Shown: piece after piece, positions 44,108 through 53,977 of the stretch
Layout: each line of letters begins with the position of its first letter
How positions within the stretch are numbered: position 1 is the first letter of the stretch
Program-made: the position numbers and the translations under genes
Notes under the pieces: generated by a model
Told to the model about the DNA's origin: nothing
Databases searched by the model: none
Seen by the model: only the letters and a program-made list of their open reading frames with translations
Source: Telmatospirillum sp.
GTDB taxonomy: Bacteria; Pseudomonadota; Alphaproteobacteria; Rhodospirillales; Magnetospirillaceae
Reading direction: 5' to 3'
Assembly (NCBI GenBank): GCA_031291415.1
Contig: JARLJB010000234.1
Location: 1-61,454, forward strand
DNA: 61,454 bases

Positions 44108-45619
44108 TCATGCCGTTTTCAGAAAATCCGTCAGGGTCTGTTTGACACCATGGGTCAACAGGCTCTCCAGATAGCTTTCCACGCCGCTGCGGAAGGCTTC
44201 GTTGGCCGCCAGCTCAGGGAAGAAGATGTCCTCGACGGCAAACAAGCCGGCCACCATCTGTTTGGCATTCCGGTTTCCGTTCTTGGCAATCGTGGTCAGC
44301 CGTTCCGCGAATGGATCGCTGATCGCATAAGTCTGTCCCTGTTCGTTAACGCCAAGGAGGAAACGCATCCAGGCGGCGACGGCCAGCGGAATGGCCTTGG
44401 GAGAGGCGCCGGCCTTGATCCGGTCAAGCGCCGGTTCGAGCAGGCGTGGCGGCAGCTTTTGCGATCCGTCGGACGAGATCTGCAGGGTCTTGTGGCGGAC
44501 GCCGGGGTTGCGGAATCGTCCTTCCAGAGCGACCGTATAGGCGGCGACATCGGTGCCGGGAACCGGCGGCAAGGTCGGGATCAGGTCATTGTCCCACAAG
44601 CTGCGGATGACTTTCGGTAAAAGCGGGTCGGCCATCGCGTCGGCGATCGTCTCGATACCGGCGACGACGGACAGATAGGCCAACGTCGAATGGGCGCCGT
44701 TCAGGCAGCGCAGCTTCATCAGTTCGAAAGGATGGACGTCATCGACCATGACGGCGCCGGCGTCTTCCCATTTCGGGCGACCCAGCGCGAAGCGGTCCTC
44801 GATGACCCACTGCCGGAAAGGCTCGCAGACGACCGGCCAAGCGTCTTCGAGACCGATGCCCGCTGCCACCGCGGCGCGGTCGGCATCCTGGGTGGCCGGC
44901 GTGATACGATCGACCATGGTGCAGGGGAAGGAGATGTTGTCTTCGATGAAGCGACCGAGCTCAGGATCCCTGAGCGTGGCGAAACGTGTGACGATACGGC
45001 GCACCTTGATTCCGTTTTGCGCCAGATTGTCACAAACCAGGACGGTGAAGGGGGGCACACCCGCGGCTCGCCGGAGCCGGATCGCTTCGGTCAACAGGCC
45101 GGGAGCGCTGCAGGGCGCGGTCGGGTTGGCGAGGTCGGCGCGAATCATCGGATGGGTCTCGTCGAGTGTTCCGATGGCCGCGTCCTGGCAATAACCCTTT
45201 TCGGTCACGGTCAACGTCACGATGCGGATTTCCGGCCGAACCGCCAGATCGAGGACGTCGCGCAACTGGTCGCTGGTCGCCATGGCGTCGAGCATCGATC
45301 CGACGACCTGGAAATGGTCGACACCATCTTCGCGGGTCAGCACCGTGTAGAGGCAGTCCTGCGGCTTCAAGGCGGCGCGGATCGCCGGTGACATCAGGTC
45401 GACGCCGATGATTCCCCAATCACGGGCCCCGGCTTCCAGAATTTGATCGGTGTAGGTCGCGAGATGGCCACGGCAGAACGCGCCTAGACCGATATGCAGG
45501 ATGCCCGCCGAAACAGCGGAACGGTCATAGCGGGGACGTTTCACATCGGCGGGAAGGGCCCCGAGACTAGCCAGCGACAAGCGGGGAAGCTTGCTGGTTG
45601 AGCCCGTCACATTGCTCAT
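44108..45619 (-). CDS. uxuB: Mannitol dehydrogenase-family oxidoreductase, probable fructuronate reductase
   Basis: 503 residues from ATG 45619 (GAGGTGAATG upstream). Long-chain polyol dehydrogenase: N-terminal Rossmann region with ILHIGLGAFCRGHLATYTDQ, and the catalytic Lys motif MKLRCLNGAHSTLAYL near residue 300. Length fits both mannitol dehydrogenase and UxuB. Next to uxuA the UxuB role, reducing fructuronate to mannonate with NADH, is favoured. Confidence 0.85.
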   Translation of the reverse strand: MSNVTGSTSKLPRLSLASLGALPADVKRPRYDRSAVSAGILHIGLGAFCRGHLATYTDQILEAGARDWGIIGVDLMSPAIRAALKPQDCLYTVLTREDGVDHFQVVGSMLDAMATSDQLRDVLDLAVRPEIRIVTLTVTEKGYCQDAAIGTLDETHPMIRADLANPTAPCSAPGLLTEAIRLRRAAGVPPFTVLVCDNLAQNGIKVRRIVTRFATLRDPELGRFIEDNISFPCTMVDRITPATQDADRAAVAAGIGLEDAWPVVCEPFRQWVIEDRFALGRPKWEDAGAVMVDDVHPFELMKLRCLNGAHSTLAYLSVVAGIETIADAMADPLLPKVIRSLWDNDLIPTLPPVPGTDVAAYTVALEGRFRNPGVRHKTLQISSDGSQKLPPRLLEPALDRIKAGASPKAIPLAVAAWMRFLLGVNEQGQTYAISDPFAERLTTIAKNGNRNAKQMVAGLFAVEDIFFPELAANEAFRSGVESYLESLLTHGVKQTLTDFLKTA

Positions 45620-45642
45620 TTCATTCACCTCGAACAAGGGTA

Positions 45643-45668
45643 CTAGGATACAAGTGCTAGTATCCTAG
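45643..45668. promoter_or_regulatory. Palindrome upstream of uxuB, candidate regulator operator
   Basis: CTAGGATAC (45643-45651) and GTATCCTAG (45660-45668), a perfect 9-bp dyad with eight bases between, 24 bases upstream of the uxuB start. Candidate site for the GntR-type regulator of the cluster. Confidence 0.55.
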
Positions 45669-45732
45669 CATCCAGATGAGGGAGAGGCAAGCAGGGGCGC
45701 GCGCCGTCAGCGCGTTTGATCGACGAAAGGGT

Positions 45733-46560
45733 TCAGGCGGAGTTTGCCGCTGTTCGCCCGCGCGGCCGCTCCAGCCACATCAAGGCGCGCATGATTAGAA
45801 TAACCGCGATATAGACCGTCAGCTGCAGGCCGGTGGGGACGTCGGTGTAGCCGACCAGAGCATGAAGCAGGCGACCGACCAAGCTGTTTTCCGACAGCAG
45901 CCAGGAACTGTCCCACAAGGGGATGGATAGGGCCGTGGCGTAACCGCCTTGCTGCAGGAAGGCTACCGCCTGCGAGGCCATGCCGGCGGCGAGCAGGGTG
46001 ATGAGGCCACAGGTGACGGCAAACAAGCGGCTGGCGGGGATGACCAGAAGGCCGCCGTACATGAGGGCCGAAATCCCCGCTCCGGCGGCCACGCCCAGAG
46101 TGCCACCGGCCAGCATGGCCGCCGCCGACGTACCGCCTTGGGCGGCGATTCCATAAAGGAACAGCACGACTTCGGCGCCTTCGCGGAGCACGGCCACACC
46201 GACCACGACTGCCAGCGCGGTGAGCGGGCGGTGGCCGGCCGCCACCGCCGTTCCCAGCGCCCGCATCTGTCCGGCGATGGCGCGGCCATGACTGGCCATC
46301 CACACATTGTGCCAGGTCAGCATGGCCACCGCGATCAGCAGAATGCTGGCATTGAACAATTCCTGGCCGGAACCGGCGAAGGCGTCGGCGATCGTTCCGG
46401 CAAAGGCGGCGACCAGACAGGCCGCCGCCAGGCCGCCGGCGATGCCGCCGCCAACCCACCAGCCGCGCTGCGGGACTCCTTTGGTGGCGGCCAACACGAT
46501 GCCGACGATGAGACCAGCCTCGATGACCTCGCGGAAAACGATGAGCAATGCGGCGAGCAT
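45733..46560 (-). CDS. efeU: FTR1-family iron permease (EfeU)
   Basis: 275 residues, seven membrane helices. The two iron-binding REXXE motifs are seen as REVIEAG (near residue 10) and REGAEVV (near 127). It transports iron oxidised or released by partner proteins. Last gene of the minus-strand iron operon, nine bases after the cupredoxin gene. Confidence 0.92.
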   Translation of the reverse strand: MLAALLIVFREVIEAGLIVGIVLAATKGVPQRGWWVGGGIAGGLAAACLVAAFAGTIADAFAGSGQELFNASILLIAVAMLTWHNVWMASHGRAIAGQMRALGTAVAAGHRPLTALAVVVGVAVLREGAEVVLFLYGIAAQGGTSAAAMLAGGTLGVAAGAGISALMYGGLLVIPASRLFAVTCGLITLLAAGMASQAVAFLQQGGYATALSIPLWDSSWLLSENSLVGRLLHALVGYTDVPTGLQLTVYIAVILIMRALMWLERPRGRTAANSA

Positions 46561-46569
46561 GGCGGTGTC

Positions 46570-46917
46570 CTACTCTGCGATGATGGTGCCGGTGGCGGTA
46601 TCGGCGTGGAATTCGCCGATGAAGGCATAGCGACCAGGTCCCAACGGCCGCAGCCTTACCTCGCCCGAGCCGCCGGCGGCGATAACCTTCTCGATGGCTA
46701 ACTGGCGAACCTCGAACTCCTCTGGCGTCGCATCTTCATTGACGACATGGAGAAAGGCGGGTTTCCCCGTTGGCACATGGATCTCGGCTGGAAAGAACTG
46801 GTGGTTCCTGAGTGAAACGACGATCGGTGGAGGATGATCCTCCGCCTGAGCCGTCGTCCCGAGAAGGTTGGAGCCGAGCAATAGGCCGATCGCCAGTGTC
46901 CGGACGGGTGCAATCAC
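46570..46917 (-). CDS. Cupredoxin-like periplasmic protein (EfeO N-terminal-domain type)
   Basis: 115 residues from GTG 46917, preferred because GGAGA lies upstream and a signal peptide follows at once (VRTLAIGLLLGSNLLGTTAQA). ATG 46968, overlapping the efeB stop, is an alternative. The mature part is a small beta sandwich with FFPAEIHVPTGKPAFLHVVN and EEFEVRQL, like the cupredoxin domain at the start of EfeO. The C-terminal imelysin-like half of EfeO is missing, so this is a short form, probably for ferrous iron or copper-aided oxidation. Confidence 0.8.
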   Translation of the reverse strand: MIAPVRTLAIGLLLGSNLLGTTAQAEDHPPPIVVSLRNHQFFPAEIHVPTGKPAFLHVVNEDATPEEFEVRQLAIEKVIAAGGSGEVRLRPLGPGRYAFIGEFHADTATGTIIAE

Positions 46918-46964
46918 TTCAGATTCTCCATCAATCGATGTCCAATTGCCGATGCTGGCGGCGG

Positions 46965-48248
46965 TCATGTCCGATCGAACAGGCGTTGTCCGATGAATTC
47001 GCCCTTGGCGGTTCCGCCGGGACAAGCGAACAGGCCGCCGCCGACATGCGTGGTGAACTGGTTCATCGCGTCCATCCGTGACAGCTTTTGGTGGATTGGA
47101 ATGAAGCCGGTGCGAGGGTCACGCTGATAGCTGACGAAGAAGAGGCCCGCGTCATACTCGTTGCCCTGCCGCCATGGCGGCCACCGTTCGGCGGTGAAGT
47201 TCAGTCCGTCGTTGTAGGAGTACGCCCGCCGCAGGATCTGCGCGCCGTCGTTGACCTCAGGAGCGGACAGCCGGACATGGGAGTTTTCGGGATTTATCGG
47301 ATTGCCATCCTGATCGTTGGCGTCGAGGTTCAGCGGATCGAATTCATGTTTGCCGCCCAATGGGGCTCCCGAATATTTGTGGCGTCCAACGACGCTTTCC
47401 TGGAAGGCGACCGTCATCTTTTCCCAATGTTCGAGGGCGATGCGGATGCGCCGCGTCACCAGATAGCTGCCGCCTCGCATCCAGTCGGGCCCCTCGTTGC
47501 CGACCCAGACAAAGCGGTCGAAATCGGTGGGATTGATGGTCCCGTCCTTGAAGCCCATCAGGTTGCGCCCGGTACCCTTGCTGGCCGGGCCGGCGGCAAA
47601 GCCGGTCTGCGCCCAGCGAATCTGTGCCGTCCCGTCGGCCAAGCGGGCCAGTTGGCGGACGGCATGGAAGGCCACCTGCGGGTCGTCGGCGCAGGCCTGT
47701 ATCGACAGATCGCCTCCGGTATGTTCCTCGACCAATTGGTCGCCGGGAAATTTCGGCAGATCGCCCAGCGCTTCCGGTCGTCGCTCGGCAAGCTGATAGC
47801 GGTCGCGGCCCTCCTTGCTGAACAGTCCCTGACCGAAACCAAAGGTCAGGGTCAGCCTCGCCGCCGGCAGACTGAGGGCGTCACCGGAATCGCTTGCTGG
47901 AACCGTCGTGTCGTCGCTCAATTGGGCGGCGGTCTGTCCGGCCGTCATCCTCTCCGCGGCCAAACTCCAGACGCGCAGCAACGACGCGACATCGTCCCGC
48001 TTGTCGGTCGCCAGGTCGAAAGCCGCGAAATAGCTGTTGGTCTGCTGCCGGGTGGCGATGCCCCCCTGATGCCTGCCCCAGAAGGGCTCTATCTTATGAA
48101 TGTCCTGACCACCGCCGCTCATGACGTTGGCCGGAGCGGTCGGTTCCGCCGCCACCGCGCCGAAGCCGGAGCCAGCCGCCGCCATCAGTCCGGCTGTGCC
48201 GGCCAGGAAACCTCGGCGCGTGGCCATCTTGTCGTTTTTTCCGTTCAC
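46965..48248 (-). CDS. efeB: DyP-type heme peroxidase (EfeB)
   Basis: 427 residues. A Tat signal (TRRGFLAGTAGLMAAAG) exports the folded protein. The DyP catalytic motif GFKDGTINP (Asp near residue 235) and the proximal heme His region IPIHQKLSRMDAMNQF are present. EfeB is thought to take part in iron uptake from the periplasm and in peroxide handling. Its start overlaps the end of the preceding gene by four bases. Confidence 0.92.
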   Translation of the reverse strand: MNGKNDKMATRRGFLAGTAGLMAAAGSGFGAVAAEPTAPANVMSGGGQDIHKIEPFWGRHQGGIATRQQTNSYFAAFDLATDKRDDVASLLRVWSLAAERMTAGQTAAQLSDDTTVPASDSGDALSLPAARLTLTFGFGQGLFSKEGRDRYQLAERRPEALGDLPKFPGDQLVEEHTGGDLSIQACADDPQVAFHAVRQLARLADGTAQIRWAQTGFAAGPASKGTGRNLMGFKDGTINPTDFDRFVWVGNEGPDWMRGGSYLVTRRIRIALEHWEKMTVAFQESVVGRHKYSGAPLGGKHEFDPLNLDANDQDGNPINPENSHVRLSAPEVNDGAQILRRAYSYNDGLNFTAERWPPWRQGNEYDAGLFFVSYQRDPRTGFIPIHQKLSRMDAMNQFTTHVGGGLFACPGGTAKGEFIGQRLFDRT

Positions 48249-49414
48249 CGCGTGGCCTCCACGAGAGTATTCACGTCATCTTCGACGTAATAGAAGCTGT
48301 TGCCGTCCGGGGTCATGGCGATCCCGAAAAGGTCGCCGTTACCCGGTGGGGATTGCGCCTGATCGGTGTCGATCCACTGGGCGTAAAGTTGTTCCTTGGC
48401 GATCGGGTCGATTTCGACCACCTGACCGTTCTTGGCGTTGCAGGCCAGCAGATGCCCCTCCTGGGTGATGGCCAGGGCGAGCGGACGCTGCATGAGGCCG
48501 TCCTTGGTGACAACTTCGCCGGTCTTGGCGCTGTCGGTGCGGGTGAGTGGATCGGCGATGGCGACGATCCGGTTCTCCAAAGCATCCGAGACGTAAAGCG
48601 TTTTTCCGTCGGCGGCGAGTGCCAGTCCTGTCGGGCCGATCAGGAAGACGTCCTTGTCGGCCCGGTGGCTGAAGCCATCGGCGATTACCGTCTGATGCGC
48701 GATTTCCGGCGGTTTGCCTTCGGCGATGGTCAAATCGATACGCAATACCGTGGCTTTCTTTATCGTTACCGGGAGGCCCGAGGCCGGATCGATGACCTCG
48801 GGGCCGGGAACGTCGAAGCCGGCCATGCTGACGAACAGGCTGGCTGTGTCGCCATTATCGAGGGCGGCGATGTTGCCCCACGGCATATTGATATTGGGGC
48901 CGCTCCAGGCCGTAACCATTTGACCTTCGGAGTTGAAGACGATCAGGCAGCCGCTCCCCCTGGTCCGGGTGGTGCCGTCGGTGCTGGGCGCGCTGCCGAC
49001 GATCACCCAGCCGCTTTTGAGCATCGTCATTGCTGTCGACAGGCCGATGCCGCCCGGGCACTGCGGCAAGTGTTGCGGCAGCTTGGCGAAAAGCGACGTT
49101 TTCTTGGTGCCGGGGTTGTAGTCGATGATGGTGCCGCCGGTTCCCTGCAGGTTCGAGATGTTGTTGAAGTTGTCGACCAGGACGTCATCCTTCTGGATCT
49201 TGCCGGCGGAAACCGGGGCGACGATGACGGCGTAGGGATTGAGATCGCCATTGTCTGGGATCGATGAGGTCAGCGTGACATGCCGATGAATGGTCTTGAG
49301 CAGTCCCTGCGGGGTCTCCGCCAGCGCCGGTCCGGCCGACATGGCGATCAAGACCGACAGTACCCCCAGGATGCTCCGGCCTCTCGCCGGAAGGCACCGC
49401 GAACAATAGGTCAT
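48245..49414 (-). CDS. Secreted beta-propeller (NHL-like) protein of the iron operon
   Basis: 389 residues with a signal peptide (ILGVLSVLIAMSAGPALAE). Repeated blade-like units such as PTGLALAADGKTLYVSDALENRIVAI and FGIAMTPDGNSFYYVEDD suggest a six- or seven-bladed propeller. No catalytic motif is evident. It overlaps efeB by four bases and follows the OprB porin gene, so it belongs to the iron operon; role unknown. Confidence 0.75.
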   Translation of the reverse strand: MTYCSRCLPARGRSILGVLSVLIAMSAGPALAETPQGLLKTIHRHVTLTSSIPDNGDLNPYAVIVAPVSAGKIQKDDVLVDNFNNISNLQGTGGTIIDYNPGTKKTSLFAKLPQHLPQCPGGIGLSTAMTMLKSGWVIVGSAPSTDGTTRTRGSGCLIVFNSEGQMVTAWSGPNINMPWGNIAALDNGDTASLFVSMAGFDVPGPEVIDPASGLPVTIKKATVLRIDLTIAEGKPPEIAHQTVIADGFSHRADKDVFLIGPTGLALAADGKTLYVSDALENRIVAIADPLTRTDSAKTGEVVTKDGLMQRPLALAITQEGHLLACNAKNGQVVEIDPIAKEQLYAQWIDTDQAQSPPGNGDLFGIAMTPDGNSFYYVEDDVNTLVEATR

Positions 49415-49447
49415 GGTCGTATTCTCCTCGACTCGACTGAACGTGGA

Positions 49448-50920
49448 TTAGAAGGCGATATTGGTGCGCACGCCGATAACGGCCTCGTCGCCGATTTTTT
49501 CGGCGCCGCGGGAGTTCAGCGCACCGGCGCCCGGGTTGAAGACGTATTGGAAATCCGGTTGCATCTGCCACCAGGGGGTGAGGGCATACTGGTAAGTGAC
49601 CTCGACAAAGGTTTCCGAACCGCGCACGGGGTAATAGCTGCCCGAGAAGGTGCCGGTGTTCTGGTCGAGAAGGCGGGCATGGCCGCTGACCTGTGTGTAG
49701 CCGATGCCCAGGCCGAAGGTATCGTCGTCGCGTCCGAGGATCGGTTCGTGGACGGTGACGCCGGCATTCGCGCTGAAATCGATCAGGTTGCGGTCTTCGT
49801 CGGGCGTTCCCATCACGCGCGCGAAGAGGTTTATGGTACGGTCCGGTTCGTCGAAGGACCGCCACACCATCTGGTCGGCCACGGCGTAAATGGCATAGTT
49901 GCCGCGATGGGTCCGTGGCGTTCCGCTGCTGTCGGGATCGGCCAGGGACAAGCCGGTATCGTCGATGGCAAGATCGTCGAACCGTTCGTTGTTGTACCAG
50001 AATCCCAGCTTATAGGTCCTCGCCAACGGTTCCGCCTCACCGGCCATGACCATGGTGTTGAGGGACGGGTAGGAATACTGCAGTTCGGCGATTCCCAGGA
50101 TATTGCCGTTCATGGCGAAGCTGGTCCCCGACTTGTTATCGTCGGTACCGCTTTTGAGTGGATTGCCGTTGTATAACCCGGCCAGAACTGTCGTTGAATC
50201 GGTGACGTGATATCGGCCGCGGATACCCAGCGCCGACAGTGGATAGGCCGGACCGCCGCCGGGCATGTCTGCCGAGGGCAGCATCGGCCAGCCGAACATG
50301 GTGTTGACGAAAAGCAGAGCGTTCTGGCTGACCATGAATTCCTGGTCCAGGCTCTGCTGGCCGACCTTGACGTCCAGGCGATCATCTTCCAGGAATTTCT
50401 GCTGGTACCAAAGTTCCCACAGACGGGTGGACCGGTCGGACTCGATGCCGCTCGCGGTCTGCAGGCTGGAAAGATTGTCGGAGCTCAGATTGCGGCCGTG
50501 AATCTGCAGGCCGCTGACATTGAACGTACCGCCATGCCAACCGAACGCCCGTTCGGTATCCATTTGCAGGGTCGCCGTGGTCAGGCCGTCGTAATCGAAG
50601 CCCTTGTGGTTGCCCCCACTGACATTGCCGAGGACTTCGCTGGTTTCCAGAGCCGAGAAAGTCACGCCATATTGGCTAAGCCAGGGACGCAGGCCCCACA
50701 TGTCGCCCAGCATGAGGCTGCTGCGCGAAATACCGTCGAGGAAACCGAGGGCGCTATCACCGCCTTGCATCGGGCTGGATTGAGAGGCATCGGAATCCGG
50801 CGAAGCCGGAAGGGATGGGGCGGCGGCATTGACGGAATTTCCCAACAGGGAGATGGCGAAGCACGTCGCGGGAACAAAAAGTATATTATTCAATAGCTTG
50901 AAGGCTATCGGCCGCATCAA
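49448..50920 (-). CDS. OprB-family outer-membrane porin
   Basis: 490 residues: signal peptide (FVPATCFAISLLGNSVNA), OprB-type start (YGVTFSALETSEVLGN), alternating beta-strand pattern and C-terminal Phe (VIGVRTNIAF). OprB is known for sugar uptake, but here it is first in an efe-type iron operon with a Fur-like site upstream, suggesting a role in passing iron chelates. ATG 50920; the next ATG is at 50917. Confidence 0.88.
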   Translation of the reverse strand: MMRPIAFKLLNNILFVPATCFAISLLGNSVNAAAPSLPASPDSDASQSSPMQGGDSALGFLDGISRSSLMLGDMWGLRPWLSQYGVTFSALETSEVLGNVSGGNHKGFDYDGLTTATLQMDTERAFGWHGGTFNVSGLQIHGRNLSSDNLSSLQTASGIESDRSTRLWELWYQQKFLEDDRLDVKVGQQSLDQEFMVSQNALLFVNTMFGWPMLPSADMPGGGPAYPLSALGIRGRYHVTDSTTVLAGLYNGNPLKSGTDDNKSGTSFAMNGNILGIAELQYSYPSLNTMVMAGEAEPLARTYKLGFWYNNERFDDLAIDDTGLSLADPDSSGTPRTHRGNYAIYAVADQMVWRSFDEPDRTINLFARVMGTPDEDRNLIDFSANAGVTVHEPILGRDDDTFGLGIGYTQVSGHARLLDQNTGTFSGSYYPVRGSETFVEVTYQYALTPWWQMQPDFQYVFNPGAGALNSRGAEKIGDEAVIGVRTNIAF

Positions 50921-51234
50921 AGGGTCCTCCGATCTTGTAAACGGTACTTATTGATAATAATTCTTAATATCATCTCAATATGATGAGTTTGTGGTCTTGT
51001 CAACCGCGTTCAATCAAAATCTGTGGGGGGATTAACGGGACGACGCATCCGACGCGAAGGTTGGAGGAACCATCCCCGTCACAAAAATATCATTTGGCCT
51101 CACGAGCTCATGCTCGTATTCCGAATGAGAAACCTTGATCTCAGACAAACTGATTAAACATAATGGCAATTGTATTCTTATATTATTGAAGAAATAATAT
51201 CATCGACGTGATTGTATAACATAAAAATAGGTTA
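50921..51234. promoter_or_regulatory. Divergent AT-rich control region of the iron operon and TonB receptor
   Basis: GATAATAATTCTTAATATC at 50953-50971 matches the 19-base Fur-box consensus at 14 positions and lies 33 bases before the OprB start. A second AT dyad, ATATTATT / AATAATAT (51180-51187, 51193-51200), lies before the TonB receptor gene. Both sides are likely iron-regulated. Confidence 0.6.
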
Positions 51235-53967
51235 ATGACGTATCGTGGGCCATTAATGAGAAATTGCGTAACTATATGTGCGTATATTATTATTCTAATC
51301 GCGCAGTCGGGCGCGTTATGCGCCGAGGTGCCGGTAGACGCTGTCGGGGAGGTCGTGGTTTCCGGTCAGCGCGAGCGATCGATTGACATCACCAGTGTCA
51401 GTCCAGTCACGGTCATCGATGGCGATACCATCGCGGCGTCTGGCGCTGCCAGCCTCGACCAAGTCCTCAACAAGCTGCCCATCTTCGGTTTTCAGGGTGT
51501 CAACGGCAGCCAGAACGACGGCGGCTATGGCGCCGCCTTTCTCGATCTGCGCAATCTGAACTTCAATCGCACGTTGGTCCTGGTTAACGGCCGACGCTTT
51601 GTCCTCAGCGGCATCAAGACCGATGAAGCGGTCGACATGAACAATATACCGCTGGCGCTGATTGACCATGTGGAGGTCCTGCGAGACGGATCCGAGCCAA
51701 AATACGGAGCCGATGCCATCGCCGGGGCCGTCAATATCGTCCTAAAGAAGGATTTCGAAGGCGTCGCCGCCTCCGCCATGGGCGGTGTGTCGGGGCATGG
51801 CGACGGCGCCACCGACCAAATTTCAGCGACCTTCGGCCACAATTTCGGCCAGGCTGGCAACGTCACCTTCAGCGCCAGCCAGTCGCACAGCAACCCGATC
51901 CGTCAGTCCGACCGCTCATGGGCGCGCGATCCGATTACCTCGGCGGAAACCACAAGCGATGGATCGGTTCAACTGGCCCGCGGCGAGACGGCGACACCAA
52001 GTGGACATGCTGTGTCCACCGGCGGCATCGACGCCGTGATGCTGAGGGGCGGGCAGTACCGTGACTTCAATGCGGCGACCGACTCCTATGACTTTTCGCA
52101 GGCGCGTTATCTGCAGGCCGGGCAGGACCGCAAGACGGCGACGCTGCTGGCCCATGGCGAGCTGGCCGAGACTGTTTCGGCGTTTACCGAGCTTTCTTAT
52201 GTTTTGCGCAACTCGGGCACGCTGGAGCCGCCGACAACGCTGGGATTGGCCGGGACCGCCAAATATCCCTCGGGTTTTGTCGTTCCTGCCAACAATTCCT
52301 ATAACCCGTTTGGCGAGGACGTCACCTTGCAGCGGGTCCTCTCCGAACTGGGAAATCAACTCACGCAAACCGAGGCCACCACTGCTCGAGCCGTATTTGG
52401 ATTAGAAGGCTTGGTGGCCGGCGGAAATTGGTCGGTGTCCGTCAATCACGGCGAGACCCACCAGACCTACAGCACCTCGGGCGCCGTCAATCTGTCCAAG
52501 GTCTTCAACACGCTGAGTGACGATCCGACGGTCTGCGCCGCCGCCGTTGGATGCGTCGAGGCCAACTACTTCGGTAATGACAGCCTGTCGCCGGCGGCGG
52601 CCAATTACATCGGCTATACCGATATCGCCCACTCGGCGTACCGGGAGAATGCCCTGCAGGCCTCGTTCGGCCATCCGGTCGTCAGCCTGCCGGGCGGTCT
52701 CTGGACGGCCACCCTGGGAGGCGAATATCGAACGGAGTTCGGTTCGACCAATCCCGATCCGGTGACCGCCGCCGGCGATCAGGCGGCCAGTGACCAGGCG
52801 GCGACCGGCGGCGGATACCGAAGCCGCGAGATCTACCTCGATACCTCGCTGCCCTTGCTCAAGGACCAGACGATGGCCAAGAGCGTGGTCGTCGACGCGT
52901 CGATCCGCTATTCCAGCTATGACCGCTTCGGGGAATTTCCCACATGGAAAACCGCGCTCTCATGGGCGCCGATCAGCGATATCCGTTTCCGCGGCACCGT
53001 CGGGGCAGGGCGGCGGGTACCGGCCATCACCGAGGCCTACGGCGGCAGTACGGCAAGTTTTCTCGCGGTGCAGGATCCCTGCGACAGCGTCAGTGGGGCG
53101 CTTTCCAATCCGGTGGTTGCCGCCAATTGCCGGAAACTCGGGTTGTCCTCGCAGTTTACCCAGGCGTCGTCGCTGCTCAATGTGTCGAACGGCGGCAATC
53201 CCAACCTGACGCCCGAGTCTTCGGAAAACTTCACGGTGGGCGCCGTCGTCACGCCGCGCTGGCTGAAGGATCTGACGATTTCGGCGGACTACTACAATAT
53301 CCGCGTCAAGAACGCGATCGACGCGCTGTCCGACGCCGATCCCAACTTCATTCCGGACCAGTGCTATGCCAGCGTCAATATGTCGAGCCCGTACTGCGCC
53401 CTGATCACCCGGGTGCCCTCCGGTCCGAGCGCCGGACAGATCAGCAAGATCCTTTCTCCGGACGAAAACATCGGGGCGATCCACACCGACGGCATCGACG
53501 TCGGGCTTGCCTACGGCATCGGCTTGGGCGACGTCGGACGACTGTCGTTCGATTGGCAGAATACCTTTCTCATCAATTACCTGGTGCAGGAAACACCCGG
53601 TTCGCCCTTCGTCCAATATGCCGGCACCTTTCCGGGACTGGTCGATTCGGGTGCCTACAGCCGTTACCGGAGCTCGCTTTCCACTCGCTTCGAAACCGAA
53701 TCATGGATCTATGATTGGACCACGCGCTACATCGATGGCGCCAAGGTCCAGGGGCAGGATGTCGCCCTCTATTCGAAGGCGCCGGGCGTCTTTTACCACG
53801 ATGTCGAGGCAAGCTGGCGGCTCAAACCGCTGACGGTGCGTTTCGGCGTCGATAATGTCTTCGACCAAAAGCCGCCGACTTTGATGGATGGGCAGAGCAA
53901 TACCGATCTCAATACTTACGACGTGGTCGGACGTTTCTTTTTTGTCAGCACCAGCGTCGTGTTTTAG
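51235..53967 (+). CDS. TonB-dependent outer-membrane receptor
   Basis: 910 residues (903 if ATG 51256 is used, which gives a tighter signal peptide). Signal sequence, then a plug domain (VVVSGQRERSIDITSVSPVTVI, LRDGSEPKYGADAIAGAVNIVLKKDF), then a 22-strand-type barrel ending in VVF. A TonB box-like stretch (EVVVSG) follows the signal peptide. The long loops and the SENFTVGAVV and FGVDNVFDQKPP motifs match the SusC-free, TonB receptor group common in alphaproteobacteria. Substrate unknown; the neighbouring iron operon suggests iron, the next operon a sugar acid. Confidence 0.9.
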   Translation: MTYRGPLMRNCVTICAYIIILIAQSGALCAEVPVDAVGEVVVSGQRERSIDITSVSPVTVIDGDTIAASGAASLDQVLNKLPIFGFQGVNGSQNDGGYGAAFLDLRNLNFNRTLVLVNGRRFVLSGIKTDEAVDMNNIPLALIDHVEVLRDGSEPKYGADAIAGAVNIVLKKDFEGVAASAMGGVSGHGDGATDQISATFGHNFGQAGNVTFSASQSHSNPIRQSDRSWARDPITSAETTSDGSVQLARGETATPSGHAVSTGGIDAVMLRGGQYRDFNAATDSYDFSQARYLQAGQDRKTATLLAHGELAETVSAFTELSYVLRNSGTLEPPTTLGLAGTAKYPSGFVVPANNSYNPFGEDVTLQRVLSELGNQLTQTEATTARAVFGLEGLVAGGNWSVSVNHGETHQTYSTSGAVNLSKVFNTLSDDPTVCAAAVGCVEANYFGNDSLSPAAANYIGYTDIAHSAYRENALQASFGHPVVSLPGGLWTATLGGEYRTEFGSTNPDPVTAAGDQAASDQAATGGGYRSREIYLDTSLPLLKDQTMAKSVVVDASIRYSSYDRFGEFPTWKTALSWAPISDIRFRGTVGAGRRVPAITEAYGGSTASFLAVQDPCDSVSGALSNPVVAANCRKLGLSSQFTQASSLLNVSNGGNPNLTPESSENFTVGAVVTPRWLKDLTISADYYNIRVKNAIDALSDADPNFIPDQCYASVNMSSPYCALITRVPSGPSAGQISKILSPDENIGAIHTDGIDVGLAYGIGLGDVGRLSFDWQNTFLINYLVQETPGSPFVQYAGTFPGLVDSGAYSRYRSSLSTRFETESWIYDWTTRYIDGAKVQGQDVALYSKAPGVFYHDVEASWRLKPLTVRFGVDNVFDQKPPTLMDGQSNTDLNTYDVVGRFFFVSTSVVF

Positions 53968-53977
53968 TGGATTTTTC

